Shown in pieces: positions 1-7,988 of a stretch of 64,000 nucleotides of DNA (positions are counted from its first letter, which is position 1; each line of letters starts with the position of its first letter). The notes under the pieces are model-generated. The model did no database searches. It was given only the letters and a program-made list of their open reading frames with translations, and was not told the DNA's origin. Source of the DNA: CALACW01 sp963627915 (lineage in GTDB: Bacteria; Bacillota; Clostridia; Oscillospirales; Acutalibacteraceae); contig CAVGCY010000056.1 in NCBI GenBank assembly GCA_963627915.1, positions 25,260 through 89,259 on the forward strand, in the 5' to 3' direction. The translations under genes were made by a program, and so were the position numbers.

Positions 1-1
1 T

Positions 2-886
2 TACGAATCTATTATTATAGGTCATATTACAATTGACCACAACATTGACCATCTCGGAAACGCGGTCGATGTAGTCGGAGGCGCGGTTAATTTTTCATCC
101 GCTTCGGCATACGCTCTCGGACACAAGGTTGCCGCCGTTACCCGTCTTAACGAAAAGGATTTCGGCAGACTTGACGAGTTTGCAATTCCCGGGGAGGATA
201 TCTATTGCATCCCCAGTCCTTCGTCATCAAATATGTATAATAAGTATTTCACTCCCGACAAGGAACGCAGAGAATGCCGCTGCACGAGCGTAGGCACACC
301 GTTTACGATTGACGATATCCCGTCGGATATAGAAGGGGATATAATTCATTTTGCCGGACTTGTTTACGGCGATTATACGACGGAAATGATGATAGAGGCT
401 TCAAAAAAAGCTCCTATCGCAGTTGACGTTCAGACATGCTTAAGACATGTAAGCGACGACGGCTCGATGTATTTTGAGGACTGGGCGGACAAGAAAAAGG
501 TTCTCCCGTATGTCCGTTTCCTTAAAACCGACGCGGCGGAGGCTGAAATTCTTACGGGGCTTACAGACAGAAAAGAGGCGGCAAAGCTTCTTCACGAGTG
601 GGGCGCAAAGGAAATTCTCATAACCCACAACACGGAGGTTCTTGCATACGACGGCGGAGAATTTTACACCTGTCCCATCAGAGCAAGGAATCTTTCGGGA
701 CGTACCGGCAGAGGCGATACGACGTTCGCGGCATATTATACGGAAAGACTTACGTCAGATATGAAAACATCTCTTCTCTATGCGACGGCAACCGTTTCGG
801 CGAAAATGGAAGCTCCCGGAGTTTATAAGGGAACGAGAAAGGATATCGAAGCGTATATCGATGAGTTCTATAAGGACATTAAGTAA
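2..886 (+). CDS. PfkB-family carbohydrate kinase, 5' end outside window
   Basis: The reading frame is open from the window edge, so the N-terminus is missing; an internal ATG at 233 is not the true start. The visible part begins with the PfkB substrate-binding region (VGGAVNFSSASAYALG, a glycine pair followed by a small helix) and ends with the anion-hole/catalytic region GRTGRGDTTFAA near 706-740, where the Asp of GRGD is the expected catalytic base. The family phosphorylates sugars, nucleosides or similar alcohols with ATP in the cytosol. The usual GAGD is GRGD here. The substrate cannot be told from sequence. The gene is followed by a hairpin shared with the convergent GDPD gene. Confidence 0.85.
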   Translation, partial: YESIIIGHITIDHNIDHLGNAVDVVGGAVNFSSASAYALGHKVAAVTRLNEKDFGRLDEFAIPGEDIYCIPSPSSSNMYNKYFTPDKERRECRCTSVGTPFTIDDIPSDIEGDIIHFAGLVYGDYTTEMMIEASKKAPIAVDVQTCLRHVSDDGSMYFEDWADKKKVLPYVRFLKTDAAEAEILTGLTDRKEAAKLLHEWGAKEILITHNTEVLAYDGGEFYTCPIRARNLSGRTGRGDTTFAAYYTERLTSDMKTSLLYATATVSAKMEAPGVYKGTRKDIEAYIDEFYKDIK

Positions 887-1008
887 TAACCTCACGAAAT
901 ACAATCCAAGTTAGAGATTTGGCGTGTTTCTCAGAATATTGAATCATACCGCTTCGGCGCAACGCGCTTTAGCGACATGGTTCGATATAAATTGTTAAAC
1001 AGAAAAAT

Positions 1009-1048
1009 AACAGCGGAACGCAGGAATAAAATCTGCCGTTTCGCTGTT
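1009..1048. terminator. Convergent-gene terminator hairpin
   Basis: Imperfect stem AACAGCGgAACG / CGTTtCGCTGTT with a loop near 1024-1036, lying between the convergent kinase and GDPD genes. It is A/T-flanked on both sides, so it could end transcripts from either strand. Confidence 0.55.
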
Positions 1049-1080
1049 TATTATTATAAGCTGTAAAATAAAAAATGAAT

Positions 1081-1803
1081 TTATCTCAGGACTTCAATCA
1101 TTCTGTCCGGGAAGTTTCCGATAAGCGAATCAACGCCCATATCGGCAAGACGCTTGATATCTTCGTACTCGTTGACCGTCCAGGTATTAACCTCTCTGCC
1201 CGCGTTCTTCATTTCGGCGTAGTGATCCGGCGTAAGGTTTCTGAAAATCGGGTGAACGCATTCAACGCCGTGACTTTTTGTATATTCGCCCATGCCGATA
1301 ATCCAGCTCTCAATAAGGAAGCCCAGCTTAATCGACGGGTCGTATTCCTGACAGCGCATAATGGTAAAATGGTTGAACGATGAAAGAATGATTCTGTCCG
1401 AAAGAGAAAATTCGTGAATCATATCGATAACGGCTTTTTCGATTCCGGGATATTCGAATATTCCCGTCTTAAGCTCGATATTGGTGATGAATCCGGGGAC
1501 ATCCTTTATAAATTCAAAGTACTCCCTGAGCGTCGGAATGCGCTGAAATTCGTACTTTCCCTTAAAATTGCCGTAAAAATCGAATTTGCAAAGCTCGTCA
1601 TAAGTCATATCGCGGATAAGTCCCGTTCCGTTGCTCGTTCTGTCAATCGATTCGTCGTGGCAGATAACGAGAACGCCGTCCTTGGTAAAATGAACGTCGT
1701 TTTCGATTCCGTCCGCGCCGATTTCAACCGCTTTTTTGAATGCAAGCATAGTATTTTCGGGATATTTTCCGCTGAATCCTCTGTGTGCGAATATCTTTGA
1801 CAT
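1081..1803 (-). CDS. Glycerophosphodiester phosphodiesterase, cytosolic
   Basis: A 240-residue GDPD (UgpQ-like) enzyme that hydrolyses glycerophosphodiesters to glycerol-3-phosphate and an alcohol. The TIM-barrel catalytic signature is intact: AHRGFSGKYPENT at residues 6-18 (His-Arg-Gly and Glu of PENT), then E-N-D at about 34-36 for metal binding and CHDESIDRT near 48-56 (second catalytic His). No signal peptide, so it acts in the cytosol. The ATG at 1803 has an AGAGGT ribosome site 7-12 bases upstream. It is a single gene with its own promoter, facing the kinase. Compare the degenerate secreted homologue at 49078-50340, which has lost both histidines. Confidence 0.93.
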   Translation of the reverse strand: MSKIFAHRGFSGKYPENTMLAFKKAVEIGADGIENDVHFTKDGVLVICHDESIDRTSNGTGLIRDMTYDELCKFDFYGNFKGKYEFQRIPTLREYFEFIKDVPGFITNIELKTGIFEYPGIEKAVIDMIHEFSLSDRIILSSFNHFTIMRCQEYDPSIKLGFLIESWIIGMGEYTKSHGVECVHPIFRNLTPDHYAEMKNAGREVNTWTVNEYEDIKRLADMGVDSLIGNFPDRMIEVLR

Positions 1804-1836
1804 ATATATAACCTCTTTTGTTTTTATGGTACTTTA

Positions 1837-1865
1837 AATATAAATCATAGCTGTCCGGAAGTCAA
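1837..1865 (-). promoter_or_regulatory. SigA-type promoter of the GDPD gene
   Basis: On the minus strand: -35 TTGACT (1860-1865), 17-bp spacer, -10 TATATT (1837-1842), about 33 bases before the start codon. Confidence 0.7.
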
Positions 1866-1946
1866 GAGGAACAATATTTCGATATGTCCGGATAACAATA
1901 TTTTAACGGAACAATTTAACCGATTTAACGTTTTTTTAAAAAATCT

Positions 1947-1975
1947 TTGACAAACGGCGCGTTATATGATATTAT
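1947..1975 (+). promoter_or_regulatory. SigA-type promoter of rpsO-pnp
   Basis: -35 TTGACA (1947-1952), 17-bp spacer, -10 TATTAT (1970-1975). The predicted start near 1982 gives a leader of about 108 nt before rpsO. Confidence 0.8.
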
Positions 1976-1984
1976 AAATACGCT

Positions 1985-2083
1985 AATGCCCGAGCCTCGG
2001 ATATGGGAGACAGGCTTTTTAATGAAAAGCGGTTTCACCCGCCCTGTCTGGGACTTGCGGTTATGCAAATATTTTAAGAGGTG
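1985..2083 (+). promoter_or_regulatory. rpsO leader with stacked hairpins, candidate S15 autoregulatory element
   Basis: The leader contains GACAGG (2009-2014) pairing with CCTGTC (2043-2048) and, nested and abutting it, GCGG (2029-2032) pairing with CCGC (2039-2042) around loop TTTCAC. S15 is known to repress its own mRNA in many bacteria by binding such leader structures. The sequence shows the hairpins; S15 binding is inferred from position. Confidence 0.55.
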
Positions 2084-2089
2084 AAAAAA

Positions 2090-2353
2090 ATGACTCAGGC
2101 AGAGAAACAGGCAATTATGGCAGAGTATGCCACCCATGAGGGCGATACAGGTTCGCCCGAGGTGCAGATCGCTGTTCTTACAAAGAGAATAGCCGACCTT
2201 ACCGAGCATCTCAAGACTAACCAGAAGGATCATCATTCAAGACGCGGACTTCATAAGATGGTTGGTCACAGAAGAAACCTTCTTGCATATCTTCAGAAGA
2301 CCGATATCGAAAGATACCGTTCTATCGTTGCAAGACTCGGACTTCGTAAATAA
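2090..2353 (+). CDS. rpsO: 30S ribosomal protein S15
   Basis: An 87-residue S15, close to the usual 88-89. It carries the family signatures GDTGSPEVQIAVLT near residue 22 and DHHSRRGL near 50, and ends GLRK. The protein binds 16S rRNA early in 30S assembly. I chose the ATG at 2090 over the GTG at 2081 because the AGAGGTG ribosome site overlaps that GTG and sits 6 bases before the ATG. The rpsO-pnp order is the common bacterial arrangement. Confidence 0.97.
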   Translation: MTQAEKQAIMAEYATHEGDTGSPEVQIAVLTKRIADLTEHLKTNQKDHHSRRGLHKMVGHRRNLLAYLQKTDIERYRSIVARLGLRK

Positions 2354-2363
2354 TTGTCAACAC

Positions 2364-2391
2364 GGGCGGCGCGCTTTTCGGTTCGCCGCCC
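2364..2391 (+). terminator. GC-rich hairpin after rpsO
   Basis: Perfect 8-bp stem GGGCGGCG / CGCCGCCC with a 12-base loop, 11 bases after the rpsO stop. There is no clear U-run, so it is probably an mRNA-stabilising or partial terminator element before pnp. Confidence 0.5.
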
Positions 2392-2438
2392 TGAAATCAA
2401 TTTAACGAGGAGCTTTCGCCGGAAAATGTTTAATGTAT

Positions 2439-2486
2439 AATGTACAATTCAGAGTCCGTTTTTTTGCGGATTGTGAATTGTACATT
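2439..2486. repeat. Inverted repeat in the pnp leader
   Basis: Perfect 12-bp arms AATGTACAATTC (2439-2450) and GAATTGTACATT (2475-2486), plus an inner TCCG/CGGA pair, with a T-run in the loop. It lies 53 bases before the pnp start. It could be a pnp leader hairpin processed by RNase III, as known for enterobacterial pnp, or a copy of a dispersed repeat. Confidence 0.65.
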
Positions 2487-2539
2487 GACGGAAAATATCC
2501 GTGCGAAGTCTCCCGAATTTAAGAAAAGGAGATAAAACA

Positions 2540-4726
2540 ATGTTTGAAGACTACAAGGTATTCAAAACCGAGCTTGCCGGCAGACCCCTCGTTGTGGAAA
2601 CGGGTAAAATGGCACAGCTTGCAGGCGGTTCATGTCTTATCAGATACGGTGAGACGGAAATTCTTTGTACCGCCACAATGTCGGACAAGCCCAGAGAGGG
2701 TGTGGATTTCTTCCCCATGTCGATTGACTTTGAGGAGAAGCTCTATTCGGTAGGTAAAATTCCCGGCTCTTTTCAGAGAAGAGAGGGCAAGGCGAGCGAA
2801 AAGGCTGTTCTTGCCGCCCGTGTTATCGACAGACCTATCCGTCCCCTCTTTCCCAAGGATATGAGAAACGACGTGGGCATCGTAGCTACCGTTATGTCGG
2901 TAGACCCCGACTGTCTGCCCGAAATTACCGCCATGATAGGCGTTTCCGTCGCGCTTTCCATTTCCCCGATTCCGTGGGCGGGTCCCATCTCGGGCGTTTC
3001 GGTCGGACTTGTTGACGGCGAGTACGTTATCAATCCCACAGCTTCGCAGAGAGAGAAGAGCGAGATGGCGGTTACCGTCGCTTCGACAGACGAGCTTATC
3101 GCAATGATTGAGGCGGGCGCGAATGAAATTGATAACGATACCATGTTCAACGGTATTATGTTCGCTCATAAGGAGAATCAGAAAATCGTTGAATTTATAA
3201 AGGGTATTCAGGCTGAAATCGGCAAAAAGAAGGTTGAATTTGTATCAAACGATCCTTCTCATGAGCTTTTTGAGGCTGTTAAGGATTTTGCAATCGATGA
3301 TGTTAAGGCTGCTCTTGACACGGATGACAAGAGAATAAGAGATGAGAGGCTTCTTCCGATTTATGAGAGAGTTCATGCGGAATTTGATGAGAAGTTCCCC
3401 GAAGAAGCCGAAAAAATCGACGACTGTATGTATAAATTGCAGAAATATATCGTACGCCGCTGGCTTCTTGACGACGGTAAGCGAGTAGACGGCAGAGGTC
3501 TTGACGATATGCGTCCGCTTAACGCTCAGGTTGATTTGCTTTCAAGAGTTCACGGCTCCGGTATGTTTACAAGAGGACAAACTCAGGTTCTTACCGTTGC
3601 AACTCTCGGCGCGGCGCGTGACGCTCAGCTTCTTGACGGTATAGATGATGAGGAAACCAAGAGATATATTCATCATTATAATTTCCCGTCATACTCCGTC
3701 GGTGAAACGAAACCCTCCAGAGGCCCCGGCAGACGTGAGATCGGACACGGCGCGCTTGCCGAAAGAGCGCTTCTTCCCGTTATTCCTTCCGTTGAGGAGT
3801 TTCCCTATACGATAAGACTTGTTTCCGAGGTTCTTTCCTCGAACGGTTCGACGTCGCAGGCTTCCATCTGCGGTTCGACGCTTGCTCTTATGGCGGCAGG
3901 CGTTCCCATCAAGGCTCCCGTAGCCGGTATTTCCTGCGGTCTTGTAACAGAGGGCGACCGCTTTATTACCATGGTTGATATTCAGGGTCTTGAGGATTTC
4001 TTCGGCGACATGGACTTTAAGGTAGGCGGAACGAAGAAGGGTATCACCGCTATTCAGATGGATACAAAGGTTCACGGTCTTACGCCCGAGATTGTTAAGG
4101 AAGCTTTTGAAAAGACATATAAAGCCCGCTGCAAGATACTCGACGAGGTAATGCTTCCCGTTATTCCCGAGCCGAGAGCGGAGCTTTCAAAATATGCTCC
4201 CAAGATGCTTACCACGAAGATTGACGTTGACAAAATCGGTGACGTTATCGGCAAGCAGGGCAAGGTTATACAGAAGATATGCGCAGAGTGCAACTGTAAG
4301 GTTGATGTTGAGGAGGACGGTTCAATATTCATCACCGCAACGGATATCGACGACGCGCACAGAGCTCTCGATATTATCGAGACTATAGCAAAAGATCCTG
4401 AGGTCGGCGCGATTTACAAGGGCGTTGTAACCAGACTTATGTCATTCGGCGCGTTCGTTGAGATTGCTCCCGGCAAGGAGGGTCTTGTACACATCAGCCA
4501 GCTTGACGTCAAGAGAACCGAAAAAGTCGAGGATGTCGTAACCGTAGGCGATGAGATTATCGTAAAGGTTCTTCCCGTAGACGATCAGGGCAGACTTAAC
4601 CTTTCAAGACGCGACGCTCTTATTGAGGTCGAGGGACTTGTCCCCGAAAATAACGTTTCGGACACTCCGAGAAAACCGCGCAGGGATTTCAAGGGCGGAA
4701 GAGACAGAAGACACGGTAAAGACTGA
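2540..4726 (+). CDS. pnp: Polyribonucleotide nucleotidyltransferase (PNPase)
   Basis: A 728-residue PNPase, the phosphorolytic 3'-5' exoribonuclease of mRNA decay. Two RNase PH cores are visible (about residues 10-140 and 320-460 plus the catalytic GDMDFKVGGT near 488-497 whose Asp pair and Lys match the family active site), with the all-helical linker between them. A KH domain follows (VIGKQGKVIQKI, about 560-610), then S1 (GVVTRLMSFGAFVEI, about 628-695). The tail is basic (RRDFKGGRDRRHGKD). The ATG at 2540 is preceded by AAAGGAGAT; the upstream GTG at 2501 lacks a ribosome site. Downstream of rpsO with a shared promoter likely. Confidence 0.98.
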   Translation: MFEDYKVFKTELAGRPLVVETGKMAQLAGGSCLIRYGETEILCTATMSDKPREGVDFFPMSIDFEEKLYSVGKIPGSFQRREGKASEKAVLAARVIDRPIRPLFPKDMRNDVGIVATVMSVDPDCLPEITAMIGVSVALSISPIPWAGPISGVSVGLVDGEYVINPTASQREKSEMAVTVASTDELIAMIEAGANEIDNDTMFNGIMFAHKENQKIVEFIKGIQAEIGKKKVEFVSNDPSHELFEAVKDFAIDDVKAALDTDDKRIRDERLLPIYERVHAEFDEKFPEEAEKIDDCMYKLQKYIVRRWLLDDGKRVDGRGLDDMRPLNAQVDLLSRVHGSGMFTRGQTQVLTVATLGAARDAQLLDGIDDEETKRYIHHYNFPSYSVGETKPSRGPGRREIGHGALAERALLPVIPSVEEFPYTIRLVSEVLSSNGSTSQASICGSTLALMAAGVPIKAPVAGISCGLVTEGDRFITMVDIQGLEDFFGDMDFKVGGTKKGITAIQMDTKVHGLTPEIVKEAFEKTYKARCKILDEVMLPVIPEPRAELSKYAPKMLTTKIDVDKIGDVIGKQGKVIQKICAECNCKVDVEEDGSIFITATDIDDAHRALDIIETIAKDPEVGAIYKGVVTRLMSFGAFVEIAPGKEGLVHISQLDVKRTEKVEDVVTVGDEIIVKVLPVDDQGRLNLSRRDALIEVEGLVPENNVSDTPRKPRRDFKGGRDRRHGKD

Positions 4727-4745
4727 TAATATTAAAATAAAACAG

Positions 4746-4772
4746 GGGCTTCGGACTTTTCGAAGCCCTTTC
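4746..4772 (+). terminator. Terminator of pnp
   Basis: Perfect 8-bp stem GGGCTTCG (4746-4753) / CGAAGCCC (4761-4768) followed by TTTC, 20 bases after the pnp stop. Confidence 0.85.
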
Positions 4773-4789
4773 ATACTGTCAATAAGCAC

Positions 4790-4809
4790 CTGAACCGCGT
4801 CTTTAAAGG
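4790..4809. repeat. Short repeat resembling an IS200/IS605-type end
   Basis: CTGAACCGCGTCTTTAAAGG here closely matches the minus strand at 52575-52595 (CTGAACCACGTC then TTTAAAAGG). At 52.57 kb the motif forms a perfect hairpin; here the stem is decayed. Likely a relic. Confidence 0.4.
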
Positions 4810-4953
4810 ACTTGTTATGTAAAATATTCTAATTCTTAAATAAAATGCCCGGAAACATGATGATTTCGGGACATTTGCTTTTTTTCAGTCGACTGAATCG
4901 TAGACAAATACTGAAGTAAAAGATGTAAATTCGTTGAAGTTTTCGACAAAATC

Positions 4954-4988
4954 AAAGAACCGCCCGGCTTTAATCCGAGCGGTTCTTT
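4954..4988 (-). terminator. Terminator of the large secreted dockerin protein
   Basis: Perfect 10-bp stem AAAGAACCGC (4954-4963) / GCGGTTCTTT (4979-4988) with additional CGG pairing inside. On the minus strand it is followed by a T-rich run (TTTGATTTTG) and lies 20 bases beyond the stop of the gene at 5008-7842. Confidence 0.85.
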
Positions 4989-5007
4989 CACTTATTATTA
5001 CTATCAA

Positions 5008-7842
5008 TTATATAACAGTTGTTTGAAGTCTTGCCGAGAATCTGAGGACGCTTCTTGCCTCCTTGGCTGTAACCTTTGTGTTCGAGTCAAGGTCTGCGGC
5101 AAGGCGAACCGTATCTGACGGACTGTCGAGCTTTGCGGAAATTCGTAGTATCAGTCTTGCGTCCGCGGCAGTAATCTTTCCGTTGGAGTCGAGGTCGCCG
5201 AGCAGAATAACGGTATATGTTTCTCCGTTAGCCGTCACGGCGTCCGAAGTCGCTACTTTATCATCGTCAGAATTTTTAATATCGGGCGCGGTTTTGAACA
5301 GTCCTTTAAATTCCGCATATGAAAGTCCTGCCGATTTGGGCGGAACGACCTTAAAGCATTTTGCTGATTCGTCCATGGAAACGCCTGTTTCGCCTTCTTT
5401 TATTTCAACTTTCTGTGTGACGGTGTTTTTATTTGTATTATCCGTCTTGGTAGTTTCGGTAGTGGCGGGTTTCGTTGTTGTTTCGTCTGTTGAGAGTGCG
5501 GGAATCTCCTCGTTTCTCGTTTCTCCGCAGGTGTTGCATGTGTATTTCAAAACGCCTTTTCTTGTCTTTGTTGCGGGTCTTGCTATAACGCCGTCATCCC
5601 ACTTGTGACCGAGAGCCGGAATTTTCTCAGAATATGAATTGCCGCAGACGGTACATGTGTATACATTCGCGCCGTCCTCGGTGCATCCGGCAGGAGTTGT
5701 TTGTTTTTCGTAGGTGTGACTGACTGTATCCGTATAAGCGTCCTTTATTTCCTCAGAGCATACCGAACACTTATGAAGGGTATAACCTTTATCCTTGCAT
5801 GTGGGGGCTATGACGGTATCGACATAGCTGTGTCCCGTTGCGGGAAGATCGGTTTTCTGCTCGAATCCGCAGACGGTGCATTTCTCCGTCCTGTATCCCG
5901 CTTCGGTACATGTCGGATTGACAGTTTCCGTTGTTTCGAATACATGAGCGTTAAGATCCGTTACAACGCTGTCCGTGTACTCATCGCCGCAGGCAGAACA
6001 CTTATGAAGGGTATAACCTTTATCCTTGCATGTGGGGGCTATGACGGTATCGACATAGCTGTGTCCCGTTGCGGGAAGATCGGTTTTCTGCTCGAATCCG
6101 CAGACGGTGCATTTCTCCGTCCTGTATCCCGCTTCGGTACATGTCGGATTGACAGTTTCCGTTGTTTCGAATACATGAGCGTTAAGATCCGTTACAACGC
6201 TGTCCGTGTACTCATCGCCGCAGGCAGAACACTTGTGAACGGTATAGCCCTTATCCTTGCATGTGGGGGGGACTACGGTATCAACATAGCTGTGTCCCGT
6301 TGCGGGAAGATCGGTTTTCTGCTCGAATCCGCAGACAGTGCATTTCTCCGTCTTATATCCCGCTTTTGTACATGTCGGCTCGACAAGCTTGGTCGTTTTG
6401 AATACGTGAGCGTTACGATCCGTTACAATACTGTCTTTATATTCGCTGCCGCATAAGGAGCATTTGTGAATTGTATATCCGTCGGTCGAGCATGTGGGGG
6501 CTATGACGGTATTGACGTATTTATGTCCCGTTTTAGTAAGAACCGATGTCTGAACCTTACCGCAAACAGAGCATTTTTCTGTTTTTGAGCCGTCCTTTGT
6601 GCATGTCGCGGCAACGGTTTTTGTTACCGTATATTTATGGTTTGCGAGATTGCTTAACTCGTTATCCTTATATTCCTTCGCACATATCGCGCACTTGTGA
6701 AGCGTATAACCCTTTGTCGTGCAGGTGGACGCAACTGCGGTCGATGAGTACGAATGAAGGTTAACGTTCTTAAGCGTCGCTGTCTCGTATTCCTTTTCCG
6801 TGCCGCTGACGCTCATATGCGAAGGCTCTGCGGAGAAGTCCGCGCTGTCCTGAACGGCAAGACTTGTCGAAACGTTAAACGCAAGTTTAATAAGAGAACC
6901 CGAATCCGCGCTCATGCCGTTTTCGAGCATAACGGAAACGACAAGCTTACCGGCGGAGGGTGAATTTACCGCGATATTGTCATTGCTGATCTCGGATGAA
7001 GCCGATACCGCCGAATTGTTTACATATGCCATCTTTGCGGAATTGTATGTAACGGTGAACATACCGGATTCAAATCCCTTTGAGCCGTCGAGCGAAACGG
7101 TAAGCTCAAGTTTTTTAGTGCTCATGTTGAATCCCGCGGAAAGAGATATGCTGTTTGTATAGTTAGTCTTTATACCGTTATTTGTACAGAATGTATCGGC
7201 ATAAGAACCCTTCGAGCATGTTACGACAAGATTGCTGCAGCCTGAAAACGCTGTCGAATCTATATGTATAACGCTGTCGGGAAGCGTTATCGATTTTAGT
7301 CCGGAATTTGCAAAAGCTTTTGAATCGATTCTCTCGACGGCCGGGAGCGATACGCTTGTAAGAGCGGAACAGCCCTCAAATGCCGACTCGCGGATTATCG
7401 TAACCGCAGGGAGAGTTAAACTTGACAGCTTTTTTTCATTCGCAAACGCATGATGTCCGATTTTTTTAATTGAAGCGCTGCACGTTACCGTTGTAACCTC
7501 GCCGAGGTTTGCGAATGCGTACGAGCCTACCGACGTAGTGCCGTTGACGCTGACGATTTTTGTAATGTCTCTTACGTTGTATCTTGTCGGTATCTTCAAT
7601 TTTCCGACATAATACCACACGGTTTTATCGTGCCACGGAGTGTCGTTGGACGACTGATAGTTTGTCATCATGGCGTCCGAAGAACCCGAGCCGGAAATGA
7701 AAATTTTGTATGAGTCCTTTTGGTACTCCCAGTTAGTGTTTGTACCGCATGATTCCGCCGCAAATACCGTAACAGGCATAACGGTGACGAGCATAAGGAT
7801 TGTCATAACGATACAGATAACTCTTTTAAACTTTTTCTGCAT
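5008..7842 (-). CDS. Secreted BspA-like LRR / cohesin-like / CxxC-repeat / dockerin protein
   Basis: A 944-residue surface protein. Order: signal peptide (1-29, ending VTVFAAE); unknown segment; BspA-type leucine-rich repeats (about 95-215); a beta-rich cohesin-like module (about 235-350: VTYNSAKMAYV and KLAFNVS are the typical strands); then a long array of Cys doublets of the form CTVCGFEQKTDLPATGH (about 365-745) at 77-residue period in its centre; a Thr/Lys-rich linker (about 775-800); and a two-repeat dockerin at the C-terminus (GDLDSNGKITAADARLILR and DLDSNTKVTAKEARSVLRF, calcium-type Asp/Asn sites). GGAGG lies 8 bases before the ATG. A cohesin and a dockerin in one chain suggests a scaffold or adapter on the cell surface. 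The ligand of the CxxC array is unknown; each unit holds two CxxC pairs that could bind zinc or form disulfides. Confidence 0.85.
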   Translation of the reverse strand: MQKKFKRVICIVMTILMLVTVMPVTVFAAESCGTNTNWEYQKDSYKIFISGSGSSDAMMTNYQSSNDTPWHDKTVWYYVGKLKIPTRYNVRDITKIVSVNGTTSVGSYAFANLGEVTTVTCSASIKKIGHHAFANEKKLSSLTLPAVTIIRESAFEGCSALTSVSLPAVERIDSKAFANSGLKSITLPDSVIHIDSTAFSGCSNLVVTCSKGSYADTFCTNNGIKTNYTNSISLSAGFNMSTKKLELTVSLDGSKGFESGMFTVTYNSAKMAYVNNSAVSASSEISNDNIAVNSPSAGKLVVSVMLENGMSADSGSLIKLAFNVSTSLAVQDSADFSAEPSHMSVSGTEKEYETATLKNVNLHSYSSTAVASTCTTKGYTLHKCAICAKEYKDNELSNLANHKYTVTKTVAATCTKDGSKTEKCSVCGKVQTSVLTKTGHKYVNTVIAPTCSTDGYTIHKCSLCGSEYKDSIVTDRNAHVFKTTKLVEPTCTKAGYKTEKCTVCGFEQKTDLPATGHSYVDTVVPPTCKDKGYTVHKCSACGDEYTDSVVTDLNAHVFETTETVNPTCTEAGYRTEKCTVCGFEQKTDLPATGHSYVDTVIAPTCKDKGYTLHKCSACGDEYTDSVVTDLNAHVFETTETVNPTCTEAGYRTEKCTVCGFEQKTDLPATGHSYVDTVIAPTCKDKGYTLHKCSVCSEEIKDAYTDTVSHTYEKQTTPAGCTEDGANVYTCTVCGNSYSEKIPALGHKWDDGVIARPATKTRKGVLKYTCNTCGETRNEEIPALSTDETTTKPATTETTKTDNTNKNTVTQKVEIKEGETGVSMDESAKCFKVVPPKSAGLSYAEFKGLFKTAPDIKNSDDDKVATSDAVTANGETYTVILLGDLDSNGKITAADARLILRISAKLDSPSDTVRLAADLDSNTKVTAKEARSVLRFSARLQTTVI
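5768..6229. repeat. Tandem 231-bp duplication inside the dockerin protein gene
   Basis: Two copies with period 231 bp (about 5768-5998 and 5999-6229) appear almost identical base for base; a third, more diverged copy follows to about 6460 at the same spacing. Period equals 77 codons, so the frame is kept. Near identity at synonymous sites implies recent duplication or gene conversion. Confidence 0.9.
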
Positions 7843-7882
7843 TGTAGTTTCCTCCGTTCCCGGATAATATATGTTAATTTAT

Positions 7883-7911
7883 ATTATAAATTATAACGAA
7901 TTAAAAATCAA
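7883..7911 (-). promoter_or_regulatory. Promoter of the large dockerin protein
   Basis: Minus strand: -35 TTGATT (7906-7911), 17-bp spacer, -10 TATAAT (7883-7888). Confidence 0.7.
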
Positions 7912-7945
7912 GACAATATTTTCCCAAATAATTTTAATTTATTTG

Positions 7946-7974
7946 TTGTATTTGCGATAATTTTCTGCTACAAT
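7946..7974 (+). promoter_or_regulatory. Promoter of the CDF transporter, very short leader
   Basis: -35 TTGTAT (7946-7951), 17-bp spacer, -10 TACAAT (7969-7974). Transcription would start near 7981, only about 8-11 bases before the start codon, so the ribosome site AAAGGTGA lies at the very 5' end of the mRNA. Confidence 0.6.
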
Positions 7975-7988
7975 TAAAAAAGGTGAAC

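Noticed and set aside
5701..6456. Long plus-strand frame of 251 codons with internal repeats
   Set aside because: It is the antisense shadow of the 231-bp repeat array of the dockerin protein; no ribosome site and no family.
5300..6800. CRISPR-like array
   Set aside because: The repeats are 231 bp, contiguous and in frame within a coding region, with no spacers.
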